10,052 nt of DNA from Chloroflexota bacterium (GCA_021789355.1 JAJYJR010000173.1:1-10052); one strand, 5' to 3'; shown: positions 1 to 6,376, counted from the stretch's first letter. Made by a program: numbers and translations. Notes: a model not told the origin generated them from the sequence alone.

Positions 1-50
1 ATCCGCACATCGAGCCTCTGGCGCGACAGGTCCAATCCGGCGTACAACAT
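1..50 (-). CDS. IS110-family transposase, N-terminal fragment (runs off window)
   Basis: Sixteen codons are visible before the window edge: MLYAGLDLSRQRLDVR. This matches the opening of IS110-family transposases, whose RuvC-like DEDD nuclease domain begins with a beta strand carrying the first catalytic Asp (D7 here, in GLDLS) followed by a basic stretch. The ATG at 50-48 follows a perfect AGGAGG with an 8-nt spacer, which makes the start convincing despite the short fragment. IS110 elements recombine without normal terminal inverted repeats, guided by a bridge RNA lying in one non-coding end. Only 72 nt separate this start from the stop of the upstream pseudopilin gene. That is short for an IS110-group left end with a bridge RNA, so an IS1111-like layout (RNA at the other end) or an orphan transposase is possible. 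The rest of the gene must be seen to confirm the family. Confidence 0.6.
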   Translation of the reverse strand, partial: MLYAGLDLSRQRLDVR

Positions 51-58
51 GGCCTGGG

Positions 59-64
59 CCTCCT
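59..64 (-). promoter_or_regulatory. Shine-Dalgarno site of the transposase
   Basis: AGGAGG on the minus strand, 8 nt upstream of the ATG at 50-48. It is the best ribosome binding site in the window and fixes the transposase start. A 5-bp hairpin (GGTTC 71-75 with GAACC 82-86) lies just upstream in the same leader. Confidence 0.6.
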
Positions 65-122
65 GGTGCTGGTTCCGAAGAGAACCCAACGTTGTCACCA
101 CGGAGGCCCGTCTTCATGACAT

Positions 123-635
123 TCAGTGCGTCACCACCAGGGTCGCCTGGGCGCTCAACGGGACCGAGGCCACCCCCAGGAAGGCAGCCGAGAACACCTG
201 GAAGGGGTAACAGACGCGGACGGTCACCTCGGTGTCCGGGACCGGCGAGGTGGCCGTGCTGGTGGCCGTGCTGCAGTCCGCAGGCACGCTGCACGGATGG
301 TACGGATCGCCCCAGCAGACCGAGACCTTCATCGCGGTGGCATCGAGGCCGTACGCATCCGCCTTGGCCGCCGCCACGACGTTCGCCCCCGCGGGGTCCC
401 CGTTGGGCGGGTTCGGTTCGCCAGGGCCGCTTGGGACCTCCCCTGGCTCGGTGGCCAGCGCGCCGTGGACGATCGCGTAGCGCGCGCCCTCGCGTGCGGC
501 ATCCGCCAGCACGGCGTAGGTGAAGATGCCGCGCCCGAAGTCGACGATGCCGAGGGTGAACAGGAGCACGACGGGGACGACGAGGGCCAGCTCGACCATC
601 GCCTGCCCCCTGCCGCGGCGCCGCGGTCTGGTCAT
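123..635 (-). CDS. TadE-like pseudopilin (minus-strand operon, gene 2)
   Basis: A 170-residue TadE-family (PF07811) minor pilin of a Tad/Flp-type pilus or secretion system. After a basic leader (MTRPRRRGRG) comes the processing motif G10/QAMVEL, with Glu at +5 (E15), then one membrane helix (about 15-33) ending in VDFGRG. In TadE/TadF pseudopilins the prepilin peptidase cuts at G/XXXXE(F/Y). The rest is a periplasmic or extracellular domain with Cys residues in a CWGDPYHPC segment and the usual hydrophobic-beta ending (VPLSAQATLVVTH). The ATG at 635 overlaps the upstream stop (ATGA), so I prefer it to an in-frame ATG at 668 that would extend 33 nt into the upstream gene. The gene ends 72 nt before the transposase start; the C-terminus looks complete, so insertion did not obviously truncate it. 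Confidence 0.85.
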   Translation of the reverse strand: MTRPRRRGRGQAMVELALVVPVVLLFTLGIVDFGRGIFTYAVLADAAREGARYAIVHGALATEPGEVPSGPGEPNPPNGDPAGANVVAAAKADAYGLDATAMKVSVCWGDPYHPCSVPADCSTATSTATSPVPDTEVTVRVCYPFQVFSAAFLGVASVPLSAQATLVVTH

Positions 636-1216
636 GGCTGGATCACGTAGCGGGCGGAACTGGTCCACGTCAGTTGGTGGGCGATCGCCGGCACGGGAAA
701 GAACGTTTGGAAGCAGAAGGTGCCGTCGACTTCGATGATGTCCCCCGACTGCGCCTGGCCCGTCAACGGCGTAGTTCCGTCAGGCCCGTACCACTTCACC
801 GCGAGGTAGGGATTGCTCTGCGCCGAGCTTGCGGAGCAGACGTTGGCGGCCGAGCCGCTCGTGCAGGTCACTGCCGCTGAGTCACCCGGCCAGTTGTACG
901 TCTGGCCGCCCGAGTAGTCAGGGAGCCCCGACGCCTCCTTGCAGGAGCGGTATTCGATGTTGCAGGTGGGACCGCATCCGCCGCTTCCGTAGGACGGTCC
1001 CAGGTCCTGGGTGGCGTTCTGGAAATTCGCGGCACCCCAGAAGGCGCCCGCGCGCACGGCGGACGTCGCCGTCACGTGCGCCTGCATGAGACGACCGAAG
1101 TCAAGGGCACCAAGAAGAATCAGGAGCAGGACGGGCAGGACGAGCGCGAACTCGACCAGTGACTGGCCCTTCGACCGGCTTCGCGCCCGGGCGCGGTACC
1201 ACCTGCGCATGGTCAT
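632..1216 (-). CDS. TadE-like pseudopilin, Cys-rich (minus-strand operon, gene 1)
   Basis: A 194-residue TadE-family (PF07811) pseudopilin. A basic N-terminus leads to the prepilin-type site G17/QSLVEF (E22 at +5), one hydrophobic helix (about 22-38) and the family signature LDFGRLMQ. The exported domain is unusually rich in Cys, with clusters in GGCGPTC, YRSC, VTC, NVC and TFCFQ, suggesting disulphide bonds. The end YVIQP overlaps the next start as ATGA. I chose the ATG at 1216 (MTMRRWY). It overlaps the stop of a 14-codon upstream ORF in the same ATGA arrangement, and the earlier in-frame ATG at 1303 adds a Gly/Ala-rich stretch with no family resemblance. The ATG at 1210 is a fallback. No strong ribosome binding site precedes 1216, consistent with coupled translation. 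Confidence 0.82.
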   Translation of the reverse strand: MTMRRWYRARARSRSKGQSLVEFALVLPVLLLILLGALDFGRLMQAHVTATSAVRAGAFWGAANFQNATQDLGPSYGSGGCGPTCNIEYRSCKEASGLPDYSGGQTYNWPGDSAAVTCTSGSAANVCSASSAQSNPYLAVKWYGPDGTTPLTGQAQSGDIIEVDGTFCFQTFFPVPAIAHQLTWTSSARYVIQP

Positions 1217-1257
1217 CCGGCCGAGACCGCCAGCGACACCGGCTGCGATGGAAGCAT
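1213..1257 (-). CDS. Candidate 14-codon leader peptide upstream of the TadE pair
   Basis: A short ORF, MLPSQPVSLAVSAG, starts at ATG 1257 behind a purine run GGGGGGAA with about 5 nt spacing. Its TGA (1215-1213) overlaps the ATG of the TadE gene at 1216 as ATGA. The same 4-nt overlap joins the other Tad genes in both arms. Its role would be to deliver ribosomes to the TadE start, which lacks its own clear binding site. The reading frame also stays open upstream to 1437, but that longer version has no family resemblance. The overlap could be chance in GC-rich DNA; no homology is recognised. Confidence 0.28.
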   Translation of the reverse strand: MLPSQPVSLAVSAG

Positions 1258-1267
1258 GCGTTCCCCC

Positions 1268-1419
1268 CGGACCAACAGCCGCCGATCCCACCCGAAGTCC
1301 CAACCGGCGGTTGACGGAAGGTACCGGGCCGACCTTTCCGGCGAGATTGCCGGCTGCCCCTCCTCAAAGGGGCAGGCACCCTCCTCGCGCGGGTGGTGCC
1401 AGCCGGTGACGCTGGTCCG
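1268..1419 (+). other. Candidate structured RNA element in the divergent Tad intergenic region
   Basis: The 350-nt gap between the divergent Tad operons (1217-1566) has no convincing gene. Within it a 7-bp perfect helix (CGGACCA 1268-1274 with TGGTCCG 1413-1419) encloses four or five local hairpins: 1276-1283 with 1306-1313 (8 bp including one G-U); 1315-1322 with 1332-1340 (8 bp, one bulge); CCGGC 1338-1342 with 1349-1353; CTGCCCC 1354-1360 with 1369-1375 (8-nt loop); and GCACC 1376-1380 with 1395-1399. The second and third share bases 1338-1340, so they partly exclude each other. The G-U pair becomes A-C on the other strand, slightly favouring a plus-strand transcript that would lead into the 1567 gene. 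I could not match it to any riboswitch class I know. GC-rich DNA forms such stems readily, so this is a candidate only. Confidence 0.3.
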
Positions 1420-1566
1420 CGAGAGGACGCGGTCCAAGGGCAGGTGCGGGCACCCGCGGTTCCTTCCAACTCCATCCGTCGGTCCATCGGCGCCTCCCCG
1501 CGCCCCGGATCCAGTCTCGGCTGCAGCGCGGAACCCCGTAATTCGCGTTGTAAGGTCGCAGGCCGA

Positions 1567-2676
1567 ATGTACCTATCCATGCAAGTAGCCCTGAGGCTAT
1601 CCGGATCGGTAGGCTCGCGACGCCGCGGGCAGGGGCTTGCCGAGTTCGCCCTCGTTCTCCCTGTCCTGCTCGTGATCCTCATCGCCGCAGTCGACGTCGG
1701 CCGCCTGTTCTTCGCCTATGTCACGATCGCGGACGCGGCCAAGGAGGGCGCCCTGTTCGGTGCCACGGACCCAGGATGCACCTCGACGGGCCCCGGCTGC
1801 GGCGATCCGAACAACACGACCTGGCATGTGACCAGCGATCTCAACGGACTGGCGCCGTCGCCGGCGATCAGCGCGAGTTGCAGCGGCTCTCCCTGCATCG
1901 CGGGCAGTTCGTACCAGGTCAACGTCACGTATCCGTTCACCTTCTTCACGCCGCTCGCCGGTTCGATCCTCGGAGCGCCCCTGAACCTCAGCGCAAGCGC
2001 GACCTCGGTGGTCCTCAACACCGCCGTCGTGGGAGCGTCCCCCACGCTCGGCGTCTCCAAGAGCTCCACCACAGCCCTGGTCACGACGACGGGTCAGGTG
2101 GTGCCGTACAGCTACCTCGTATCCAACACGGGCGACGCCACGGTCACTGGCATCACGGTCACCGACAACAACGTGGACCACCAGGGCAACCAGTCGGGAG
2201 TTACCTGCCCGGGGACGAGCCTCGCCGCAGGGGATTCGATGACCTGCACCGCCCAGCACACCGTGACTGCCGCGGACATGAGCTCAGGCGGCAACCTGTC
2301 CAACATCGTCACCGTGACGTCGGCCAACGCGCCGACCGTGAGCGCGCAAAAGGCCATCCCCATCCAGGCACCGCCCTCGTGCACCAACCCGACGGTCACC
2401 ATCTCGGCCACGCCACTTTCCGGAGCGGGCACCGTGACAGTCACCTTCACCGGGACGTCCACGGGCACGCCGCAGAGCTGGCTGTGGACGTGGGGCGACG
2501 GAACGTCCGATGCTGGCACCGCGCAGGGGAACCAGAACACGGACACCCACGTTTACCAGCACTCCGGCAACGGCAACAACACTAGCTACTTCTCACCCTC
2601 GCTGACCGTGCAGACGGGAGCGACCTGCTCCACCACGCAGACCACTCCCAACCGCTACATCTCGGTGTCGCCATGA
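1567..2676 (+). CDS. TadE-like pseudopilin fused to DUF11/DUF7507-like and PKD domains
   Basis: A 369-residue protein, more than twice the usual TadE length. Residues 1-20 are a basic leader; the processing motif G21/QGLAEF (E26 at +5) and a membrane helix (about 26-43) ending in VDVGRLFF define a TadE pseudopilin that runs to about 150. Residues 158-266 form a DUF11/DUF7507-like beta domain with its typical pattern VSNTGDATVTGITVTD, then TCPGTSLAAGDSMTCTAQ and HTVTAADM. Residues 274-367 look like a PKD domain, with the WTWGDGTSD signature at 308-315 and a following HVY strand. Both added domains are extracellular Ig-like folds common in adhesins, so the product may be a pilus-tip or surface-binding minor pilin. 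The start at 1567 is chosen because it directly precedes the basic leader; the open frame extends back to 1393 without family similarity. The stop overlaps the next ATG (ATGA). Confidence 0.85.
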   Translation: MYLSMQVALRLSGSVGSRRRGQGLAEFALVLPVLLVILIAAVDVGRLFFAYVTIADAAKEGALFGATDPGCTSTGPGCGDPNNTTWHVTSDLNGLAPSPAISASCSGSPCIAGSSYQVNVTYPFTFFTPLAGSILGAPLNLSASATSVVLNTAVVGASPTLGVSKSSTTALVTTTGQVVPYSYLVSNTGDATVTGITVTDNNVDHQGNQSGVTCPGTSLAAGDSMTCTAQHTVTAADMSSGGNLSNIVTVTSANAPTVSAQKAIPIQAPPSCTNPTVTISATPLSGAGTVTVTFTGTSTGTPQSWLWTWGDGTSDAGTAQGNQNTDTHVYQHSGNGNNTSYFSPSLTVQTGATCSTTQTTPNRYISVSP

Positions 2677-3116
2677 CACCGTCCGCGAAGGCTTCCTCCC
2701 AGCGCACCCGCGACATCGGCCAGGCGTTGGTCGAGTTTGCCCTGGTGCTCCCGATCTTCCTGCTCCTGGTCCTGGGCCTGGTCGACGTCGGGCGCCTCGT
2801 GTACATCAACAATGCCCTGGCTGAGGGCGCACGGGAGGGCGCACGCTGGGGTTCCGTGCAGGGCCGCTCCAACCTGCCGGCGACGAATGCCAGTTCGATC
2901 CAGAGCCACACCCTGAGCATCGTCGCGGCGGTCCCGAACCCGACGGTCACAGTCGCCTGTCAGACCCCACTTGGCTATGTCCCGGCGACGTGCGACACCG
3001 GCGACATCTTGACCGTGACGATCACGAGCCCGGTGACCATGTTCACGCCTGTCATCGGCAACCTCATCGGCCCAAGGACACTCTCGGCCACATCGCAGAT
3101 GGTGGTGAACCAATGA
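2673..3116 (+). CDS. TadE-like pseudopilin (plus-strand operon, gene 2)
   Basis: A 147-residue TadE-family (PF07811) minor pilin of standard length. It has a polar leader, the prepilin-type motif G16/QALVEF (E21 at +5), a membrane helix (about 21-38), the signature LVDVGRLVYINNALAEGAREGAR, and a C-terminal beta-rich segment with ITSPVTMFTPVIGNL and a closing LSATSQMVV. Both ends use ATGA overlaps (with the 1567 gene and with the TadG-like gene), so it is the middle gene of a translationally coupled trio. It is the closest to a plain TadE in the window; the partner upstream carries the adhesion-like domains. Confidence 0.88.
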   Translation: MTPSAKASSQRTRDIGQALVEFALVLPIFLLLVLGLVDVGRLVYINNALAEGAREGARWGSVQGRSNLPATNASSIQSHTLSIVAAVPNPTVTVACQTPLGYVPATCDTGDILTVTITSPVTMFTPVIGNLIGPRTLSATSQMVVNQ

Positions 3117-4186
3117 AGCATGCGAGATGGCGGTCGGGCGCAATCTGGTCGTGGTGGCCACCCCGCACGGACGGTCAGGTGATCGTGGTCTTCGTCATCG
3201 GCCTCGTCGCGCTGATCCTCGTGGCGGGGCTGGTGCTCGATGGCGGTAACGCCTTCCTCAACCGCAGGCAGGGCCAGAACGCATCTGACCTGGCCGCCCT
3301 GGCGGGTACCAACGCCGTCGCCAACTTCTACGTGACCGACGGAGGCACCTCGGCAGCTGCCAGCGCCGACGGTCCCAAGGTCTACATGGCGATCTCGAAC
3401 AGCCTGGCGGCGAACGGCTGCGCCAGCTCGGGCGGGGTACCCTGCACATTCTCGGCCTCATACGTGGACGTCGGCCAGAACGTCACCGGCCCGGTTACCC
3501 CGACCGGTGCAATCCCGACCGTGGGCAACGGACTGGCGACGACGAACACCCAAGGCGTGATGGTCAACGTCACGCGTCAACCCTCCACGTTCTTCCTGGG
3601 GGTGATCGGGCAAAGCAGCTGGGCGGTGGGCACCTCGGCGACCGCCCTCACCGGGCAATTGACATCCGGGCCCGGGGGGGCCTTGCTTCCCATCGGGATC
3701 AACCCGCCAGCTAATTCACAGACAGGCACCATTTTCACGCTCACCAACGGTTCTAGCTACGGACCCGGCAATTTCGGGTGGCTTTCGTGGACCGGCGCGA
3801 ACGCGACCGGCATTCTCGTGGCGAGCCTGTGCAACCCGGACAACCCGGCTCTGCAGGTCGGGGATTGGGTGCCCGGCGATACTGGTGTCACCAATTCGTC
3901 GAACGTTCGGGATTGCCTGCAGCAGTGGATCGATAGCGGCGCCACGGTCTACGTCCCGCTATTCAAGAACTGCAGTCCGTGTAACGGCAACAACGCGCAA
4001 TTCCAGATCTATGGCTTCGCGGCGTTCGTGTTGACCTCGTACACGACCAGCGGGGGCGCGATCAACACGCTCCAAGGCTATTTCGTGGGTACCGCAGGGT
4101 TCACCTCGGTTCCGGCGGGATCAGGAACCGGACCGCCGCCGCCCACGCAGGGCGCCACCACAATCCAGCTCGGCCTAGTCCGCTGA
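3113..4186 (+). CDS. TadG-like pilus-assembly protein (PF13400 N-terminus)
   Basis: A 357-residue protein beginning with a Tad/TadE-G-like region (PF13400): DGQVIVVFVIGLVALILVA (20-38) forms the membrane anchor, followed by VLDGGNAFLNRRQGQNASDL and AALAGTNAVA, the family's helix after the anchor. Unlike the four TadE proteins here it has Val at +5 after the Gly (G21/QVIVVF), so it probably is not cut by the prepilin peptidase, as known for TadG. Residues about 185-335 form a second exported domain with PIGINPP, GNFGWLSW, VGDWVPGDTGV and YGFAAFVLTSY, a pattern I associate with C-terminal parts of TadG-related proteins. The start ATG overlaps the upstream stop. A run of seven G (3674-3680) sits at the boundary of the two parts, and codon use after it is less G/C-biased. 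Its stop lies 4 nt from the likely stop of the converging GT87 gene. Confidence 0.82.
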   Translation: MKHARWRSGAIWSWWPPRTDGQVIVVFVIGLVALILVAGLVLDGGNAFLNRRQGQNASDLAALAGTNAVANFYVTDGGTSAAASADGPKVYMAISNSLAANGCASSGGVPCTFSASYVDVGQNVTGPVTPTGAIPTVGNGLATTNTQGVMVNVTRQPSTFFLGVIGQSSWAVGTSATALTGQLTSGPGGALLPIGINPPANSQTGTIFTLTNGSSYGPGNFGWLSWTGANATGILVASLCNPDNPALQVGDWVPGDTGVTNSSNVRDCLQQWIDSGATVYVPLFKNCSPCNGNNAQFQIYGFAAFVLTSYTTSGGAINTLQGYFVGTAGFTSVPAGSGTGPPPPTQGATTIQLGLVR

Positions 4187-4190
4187 CGTA

Positions 4191-5238
4191 TCACCCGCTG
4201 GAAACCGATGATCGGGCCGGCTGCTTCGGGGCCACCGGCAGCAGCCCGTCCGGCAGATGACCGCTCCCGCGCGGGTTCGGCCCGACCGTCGGCGTCGCCG
4301 CCCCGCTGTCGCTGGGACTGCCCACGATGATCATCGCCAGGCCCATCGCTCGCTCCGGGCGTTGCGGGATCAGGCACTGGAGCTCCCCGCCACGGCCTCA
4401 GCTTCCATGCTGCCAGCAGGGTCGCGAACGCCGGGGCCCACCAAGTGGGGAGTGCCAGCACGACGGCGATCGCAGCCATCGGATCGCCGATCCGTTCGGG
4501 CTGACGGCCCGCCCACAACGCAAGCGCCAGCGCGGCCACGCCGCGGACCCAGTACGGGATCGGGACGAGCGCTGCCCCCGCTTCGACGCCGCCGTTCGCC
4601 AGCATCGTCGAGAGCCAGGTGAACCACAGGGATGGCGCGAGGAGGAAGCTCGCGACGCAGATCGCCGCCGCCATACCGAACGCCCATGCCGCATCACGCC
4701 ACCGTCCGCGTGCCGCGAGGTACACGATCCCCACGGCCGGCGCGATCTTGATCACCGCACCGACCCCGAGCAACCAGCTCCAGCCGCGCCTCGAGAGCCC
4801 GATGACGATCATCACCGCCAGCGGCAGGTGGATGTTGCGGACGTTCAGCTCGACCGCCACGGGCAGGAAGACGAGGCTCGCCAGGAACCACAGTGGCTGC
4901 CCATCCACAAGCCACCAGAGACAGCCGACCAGCAGCGTGATCCAGAGCCAGTTGAAGACGACCTCTGGCACAACGGTCGTGATCGGCGCGAGCGCCTGTG
5001 CCAGGGGAGGCGGGTACCAGTAGGCGAGCGGCGTCCCCACCAGGCCTGCCTGGTACACCGACGCCCCGGACACCAGCCGCTCGCCCGCTCGCCAGTAGGC
5101 CAGCCCGTCGAAGTAGACCTTGGGCCACGAGTCGACGGCGACCACCGCGAGCAGGATCGCGCCGAGCGCAGCGGCCACGTACAGCCCGAGCCGAGCCGCC
5201 GGGCGCGAACGCATGCGCGCGTGCGTTGCGACGGTCAT
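4191..5238 (-). CDS. GT87 (DUF2029) GT-C glycosyltransferase with a probable frameshift near its C-terminus
   Basis: A multi-helix membrane protein of the GT87/DUF2029 family (PF09594), which transfers sugars, typically mannose from polyprenyl-phosphate donors, on the outer face of the membrane. After helix 1 (about 16-36) comes the family loop with the putative catalytic Asp: FDGLAYWRAGERLVSGASVY (D44), then AYWYPPPLAQALAP. NVRNIHLPLAV and IKIAPAVGIVYLAARGRWRD follow, with about eight helices to residue 280. As written, the frame continues to a stop at 4078, overlapping tadG by 109 nt, with an Arg/Gly/Gln-rich tail and poor third-position G/C. At a GGGG run (4385-4388, codon 284) a +1 shift enters a frame of 64 more codons with high third-position G/C that stops at 4193-4191, 4 nt from the tadG stop. 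I therefore give 4191 as the likely true end; the literal frame is 4078-5238. The start has no strong binding site; ATG 5214 is an alternative. Confidence 0.75.
4213..4248. terminator. Possible bidirectional hairpin after tadG
   Basis: A two-part stem (CGGGC 4213-4217 with GCCCG 4244-4248, and GCTGC 4220-4224 with GCAGC 4238-4242) begins 26 nt after the tadG stop. There is no T-run, and on the other strand it lies inside the coding end of the GT87 gene, so it may simply be coding sequence. Confidence 0.2.
4385..4388 (-). other. Probable +1 frameshift site (GGGG run) in the GT87 gene
   Basis: On the minus strand the run GGGG follows codons for LRPWR. Upstream, the literal frame codes for a normal GT87; downstream, third-position G/C bias and sensible composition move to the +1 frame (ELQCLIPQRPERAMGLAMII and on). 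One surplus G would explain it. It could be a sequencing or assembly error, a real mutation, or less likely programmed slippage. Confidence 0.55.
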
Positions 5239-5314
5239 GAATCGCCCGCTGTCGGCGGCTCAGGGAGCTGACGTGCGCGGTCGCTCAGCCGGAAGTCCCG
5301 GCCTCGCCTCACCG

Positions 5315-5346
5315 ATCGGCTGACTTGGCGCGCTCGCATCGGCTGA
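5315..5346 (+). repeat. Short direct repeat in the divergent GT87 promoter region
   Basis: ATCGGCTGA occurs at 5315-5323 and again at 5338-5346, 23 nt apart start to start (about two helical turns), straddling the candidate -35 of the 5386 gene. The second copy abuts the candidate -10. This spacing would suit a regulator binding one DNA face, but two 9-mers can arise by chance. Confidence 0.3.
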
Positions 5347-5352
5347 TAGGCT
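5325..5352 (+). promoter_or_regulatory. Candidate promoter of the 5386 GT87 gene
   Basis: TTGGCG (5325-5330), a 16-nt spacer and TAGGCT (5347-5352) resemble -35 and -10 elements (4 of 6 and 3 of 6 to consensus). Transcription would begin near 5360, about 25 nt before the ATG at 5386. Weak match, supported mainly by position in a divergent gap. Confidence 0.3.
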
Positions 5353-5385
5353 AGCGCCTGACCCGTCCCCATGGAACGAGATCCG

Positions 5386-6336
5386 ATGACCGCTCACGTC
5401 CGCTCGATCCGCGACAGCGCCATCGCCCGCCGACTCCTCGAGGCGTCCTTCCGGCTTCCCCTGACGCCCAGTCGTGCACACGCGCTGCGCGACGGGGTGG
5501 TGCTGGCCGGGGCGATCCTCGCGGTCGTGGACTGGTGGTGGCTCGCGCACGGATCACCTCCGGTCGACGCCGGTGGCTGGTGGGCCGCCAATCCCCTGCA
5601 CCCATACGTCGACGTCCACGGCGGGCTCGAGAACAAGTTCATGTACAGCCCGGCGTGGGAGTTCGTGATCGGGCCGCTCCGCAATCTCGACCTCGCCGCC
5701 CTCGGGGCCCTCTGGCGGGCCGTGCAACTCGTGGTCCTTGCCTACCTGGCGGGTCCCTTCCTCGCACCCATCCTGTTCCTGGTACCGGTGCAGTCGGAAC
5801 TCACGGTCGGGAACATCCAGATCTTCCTGGCCTTGGCCGTGGTCCTGGGCTTCCGCTACCCGGCGACCTGGGCGCTGATGCTGCTGACGAAGGCGACTCC
5901 CGGGCTCGGGCTGCTCTGGTTCGCGGTCCGCCGCGAGTGGCGTGCGCTCTTCATCGCCCTCGGGGCGACCGCACTGATCGCCGGCGTGTCCTATCTCATG
6001 CACCCCAACCTGTGGCGTGACTGGCTGGTGCTCCTGACCTCCAACGGCACGCCCGTTGCACCCCCCTACTTCCTCTCGTTCTGGGTCCGCCTGCCGTTCG
6101 CCCTGGTCGCGATCGTGGCCGGCGCGCGGGCGAACCAGCGCTGGGCACTCGTGGTCGGTGTGACCCTCGCGCTCCCGGTGGTGTACTGGGTCAGCGCCTC
6201 GCTGCTCGCGGGTGTGCTGCCGTACCTGCGGGACGCCCTGGGGCGGGTCCTGGGGCGCTGGTATCTCTCGCGAGCCACCTGGCAGGGGAGGCAGGTATTG
6301 GAGCGGCGAGCGGCACCGGCGGCGGCAACGGAGTAA
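5386..6336 (+). CDS. GT87 (DUF2029)-like GT-C glycosyltransferase, copy A of a tandem pair
   Basis: A 316-residue polytopic membrane protein of the GT87 type. Its first outer loop carries the conserved Asp and an aromatic pattern, VDAGGWWAANPLHPYVD (D61), followed by FMYSPAWEFVIGPL, equivalent to the family's YPP segment. Further on are VGNIQIFLALAVVLGFRYP and LLTKATPGLGLLWF, the conserved Lys-containing segment in the middle of GT87 proteins, then REWR. The donor is expected to be a polyprenyl-phosphate sugar; acceptor unknown. I chose the ATG at 5386 because GAG lies 5 nt upstream, whereas the ATG at 5371 has no binding site. It is clearly paralogous to the next gene, sharing LTPSR, RDG, GFRYP and PGLGLLWF, so the two arose by tandem duplication and may act on successive steps. 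The C-terminal tail (VLERRAAPAAATE) is cytosolic or disordered. Confidence 0.8.
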   Translation: MTAHVRSIRDSAIARRLLEASFRLPLTPSRAHALRDGVVLAGAILAVVDWWWLAHGSPPVDAGGWWAANPLHPYVDVHGGLENKFMYSPAWEFVIGPLRNLDLAALGALWRAVQLVVLAYLAGPFLAPILFLVPVQSELTVGNIQIFLALAVVLGFRYPATWALMLLTKATPGLGLLWFAVRREWRALFIALGATALIAGVSYLMHPNLWRDWLVLLTSNGTPVAPPYFLSFWVRLPFALVAIVAGARANQRWALVVGVTLALPVVYWVSASLLAGVLPYLRDALGRVLGRWYLSRATWQGRQVLERRAAPAAATE

Positions 6337-6376
6337 CCGCCGAACATGGCTCCGGACTGAGCGGCTTGCCCGACCG

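Noticed and set aside
71..86. Terminator for the minus-strand TadE operon
   Set aside because: A 5-bp hairpin GGTTC/GAACC without a T-run lies between TadE and the transposase; too weak to call as a terminator.
1268..1480. Known riboswitch (c-di-GMP, cobalamin, TPP, glycine, c-di-AMP, fluoride)
   Set aside because: The conserved core sequences of these classes were looked for by eye on both strands and not found; only unassigned stems remain.
1101..1682. Minus-strand frame spanning the Tad intergenic region
   Set aside because: It overlaps two real Tad genes in the wrong frame and has no recognisable domain; the composition looks random.
4327..5271. A 314-codon plus-strand frame opposite the GT87 gene
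   Set aside because: Polar, Arg/His-rich composition without domains; the opposite strand encodes clear membrane helices and the GT87 loop.
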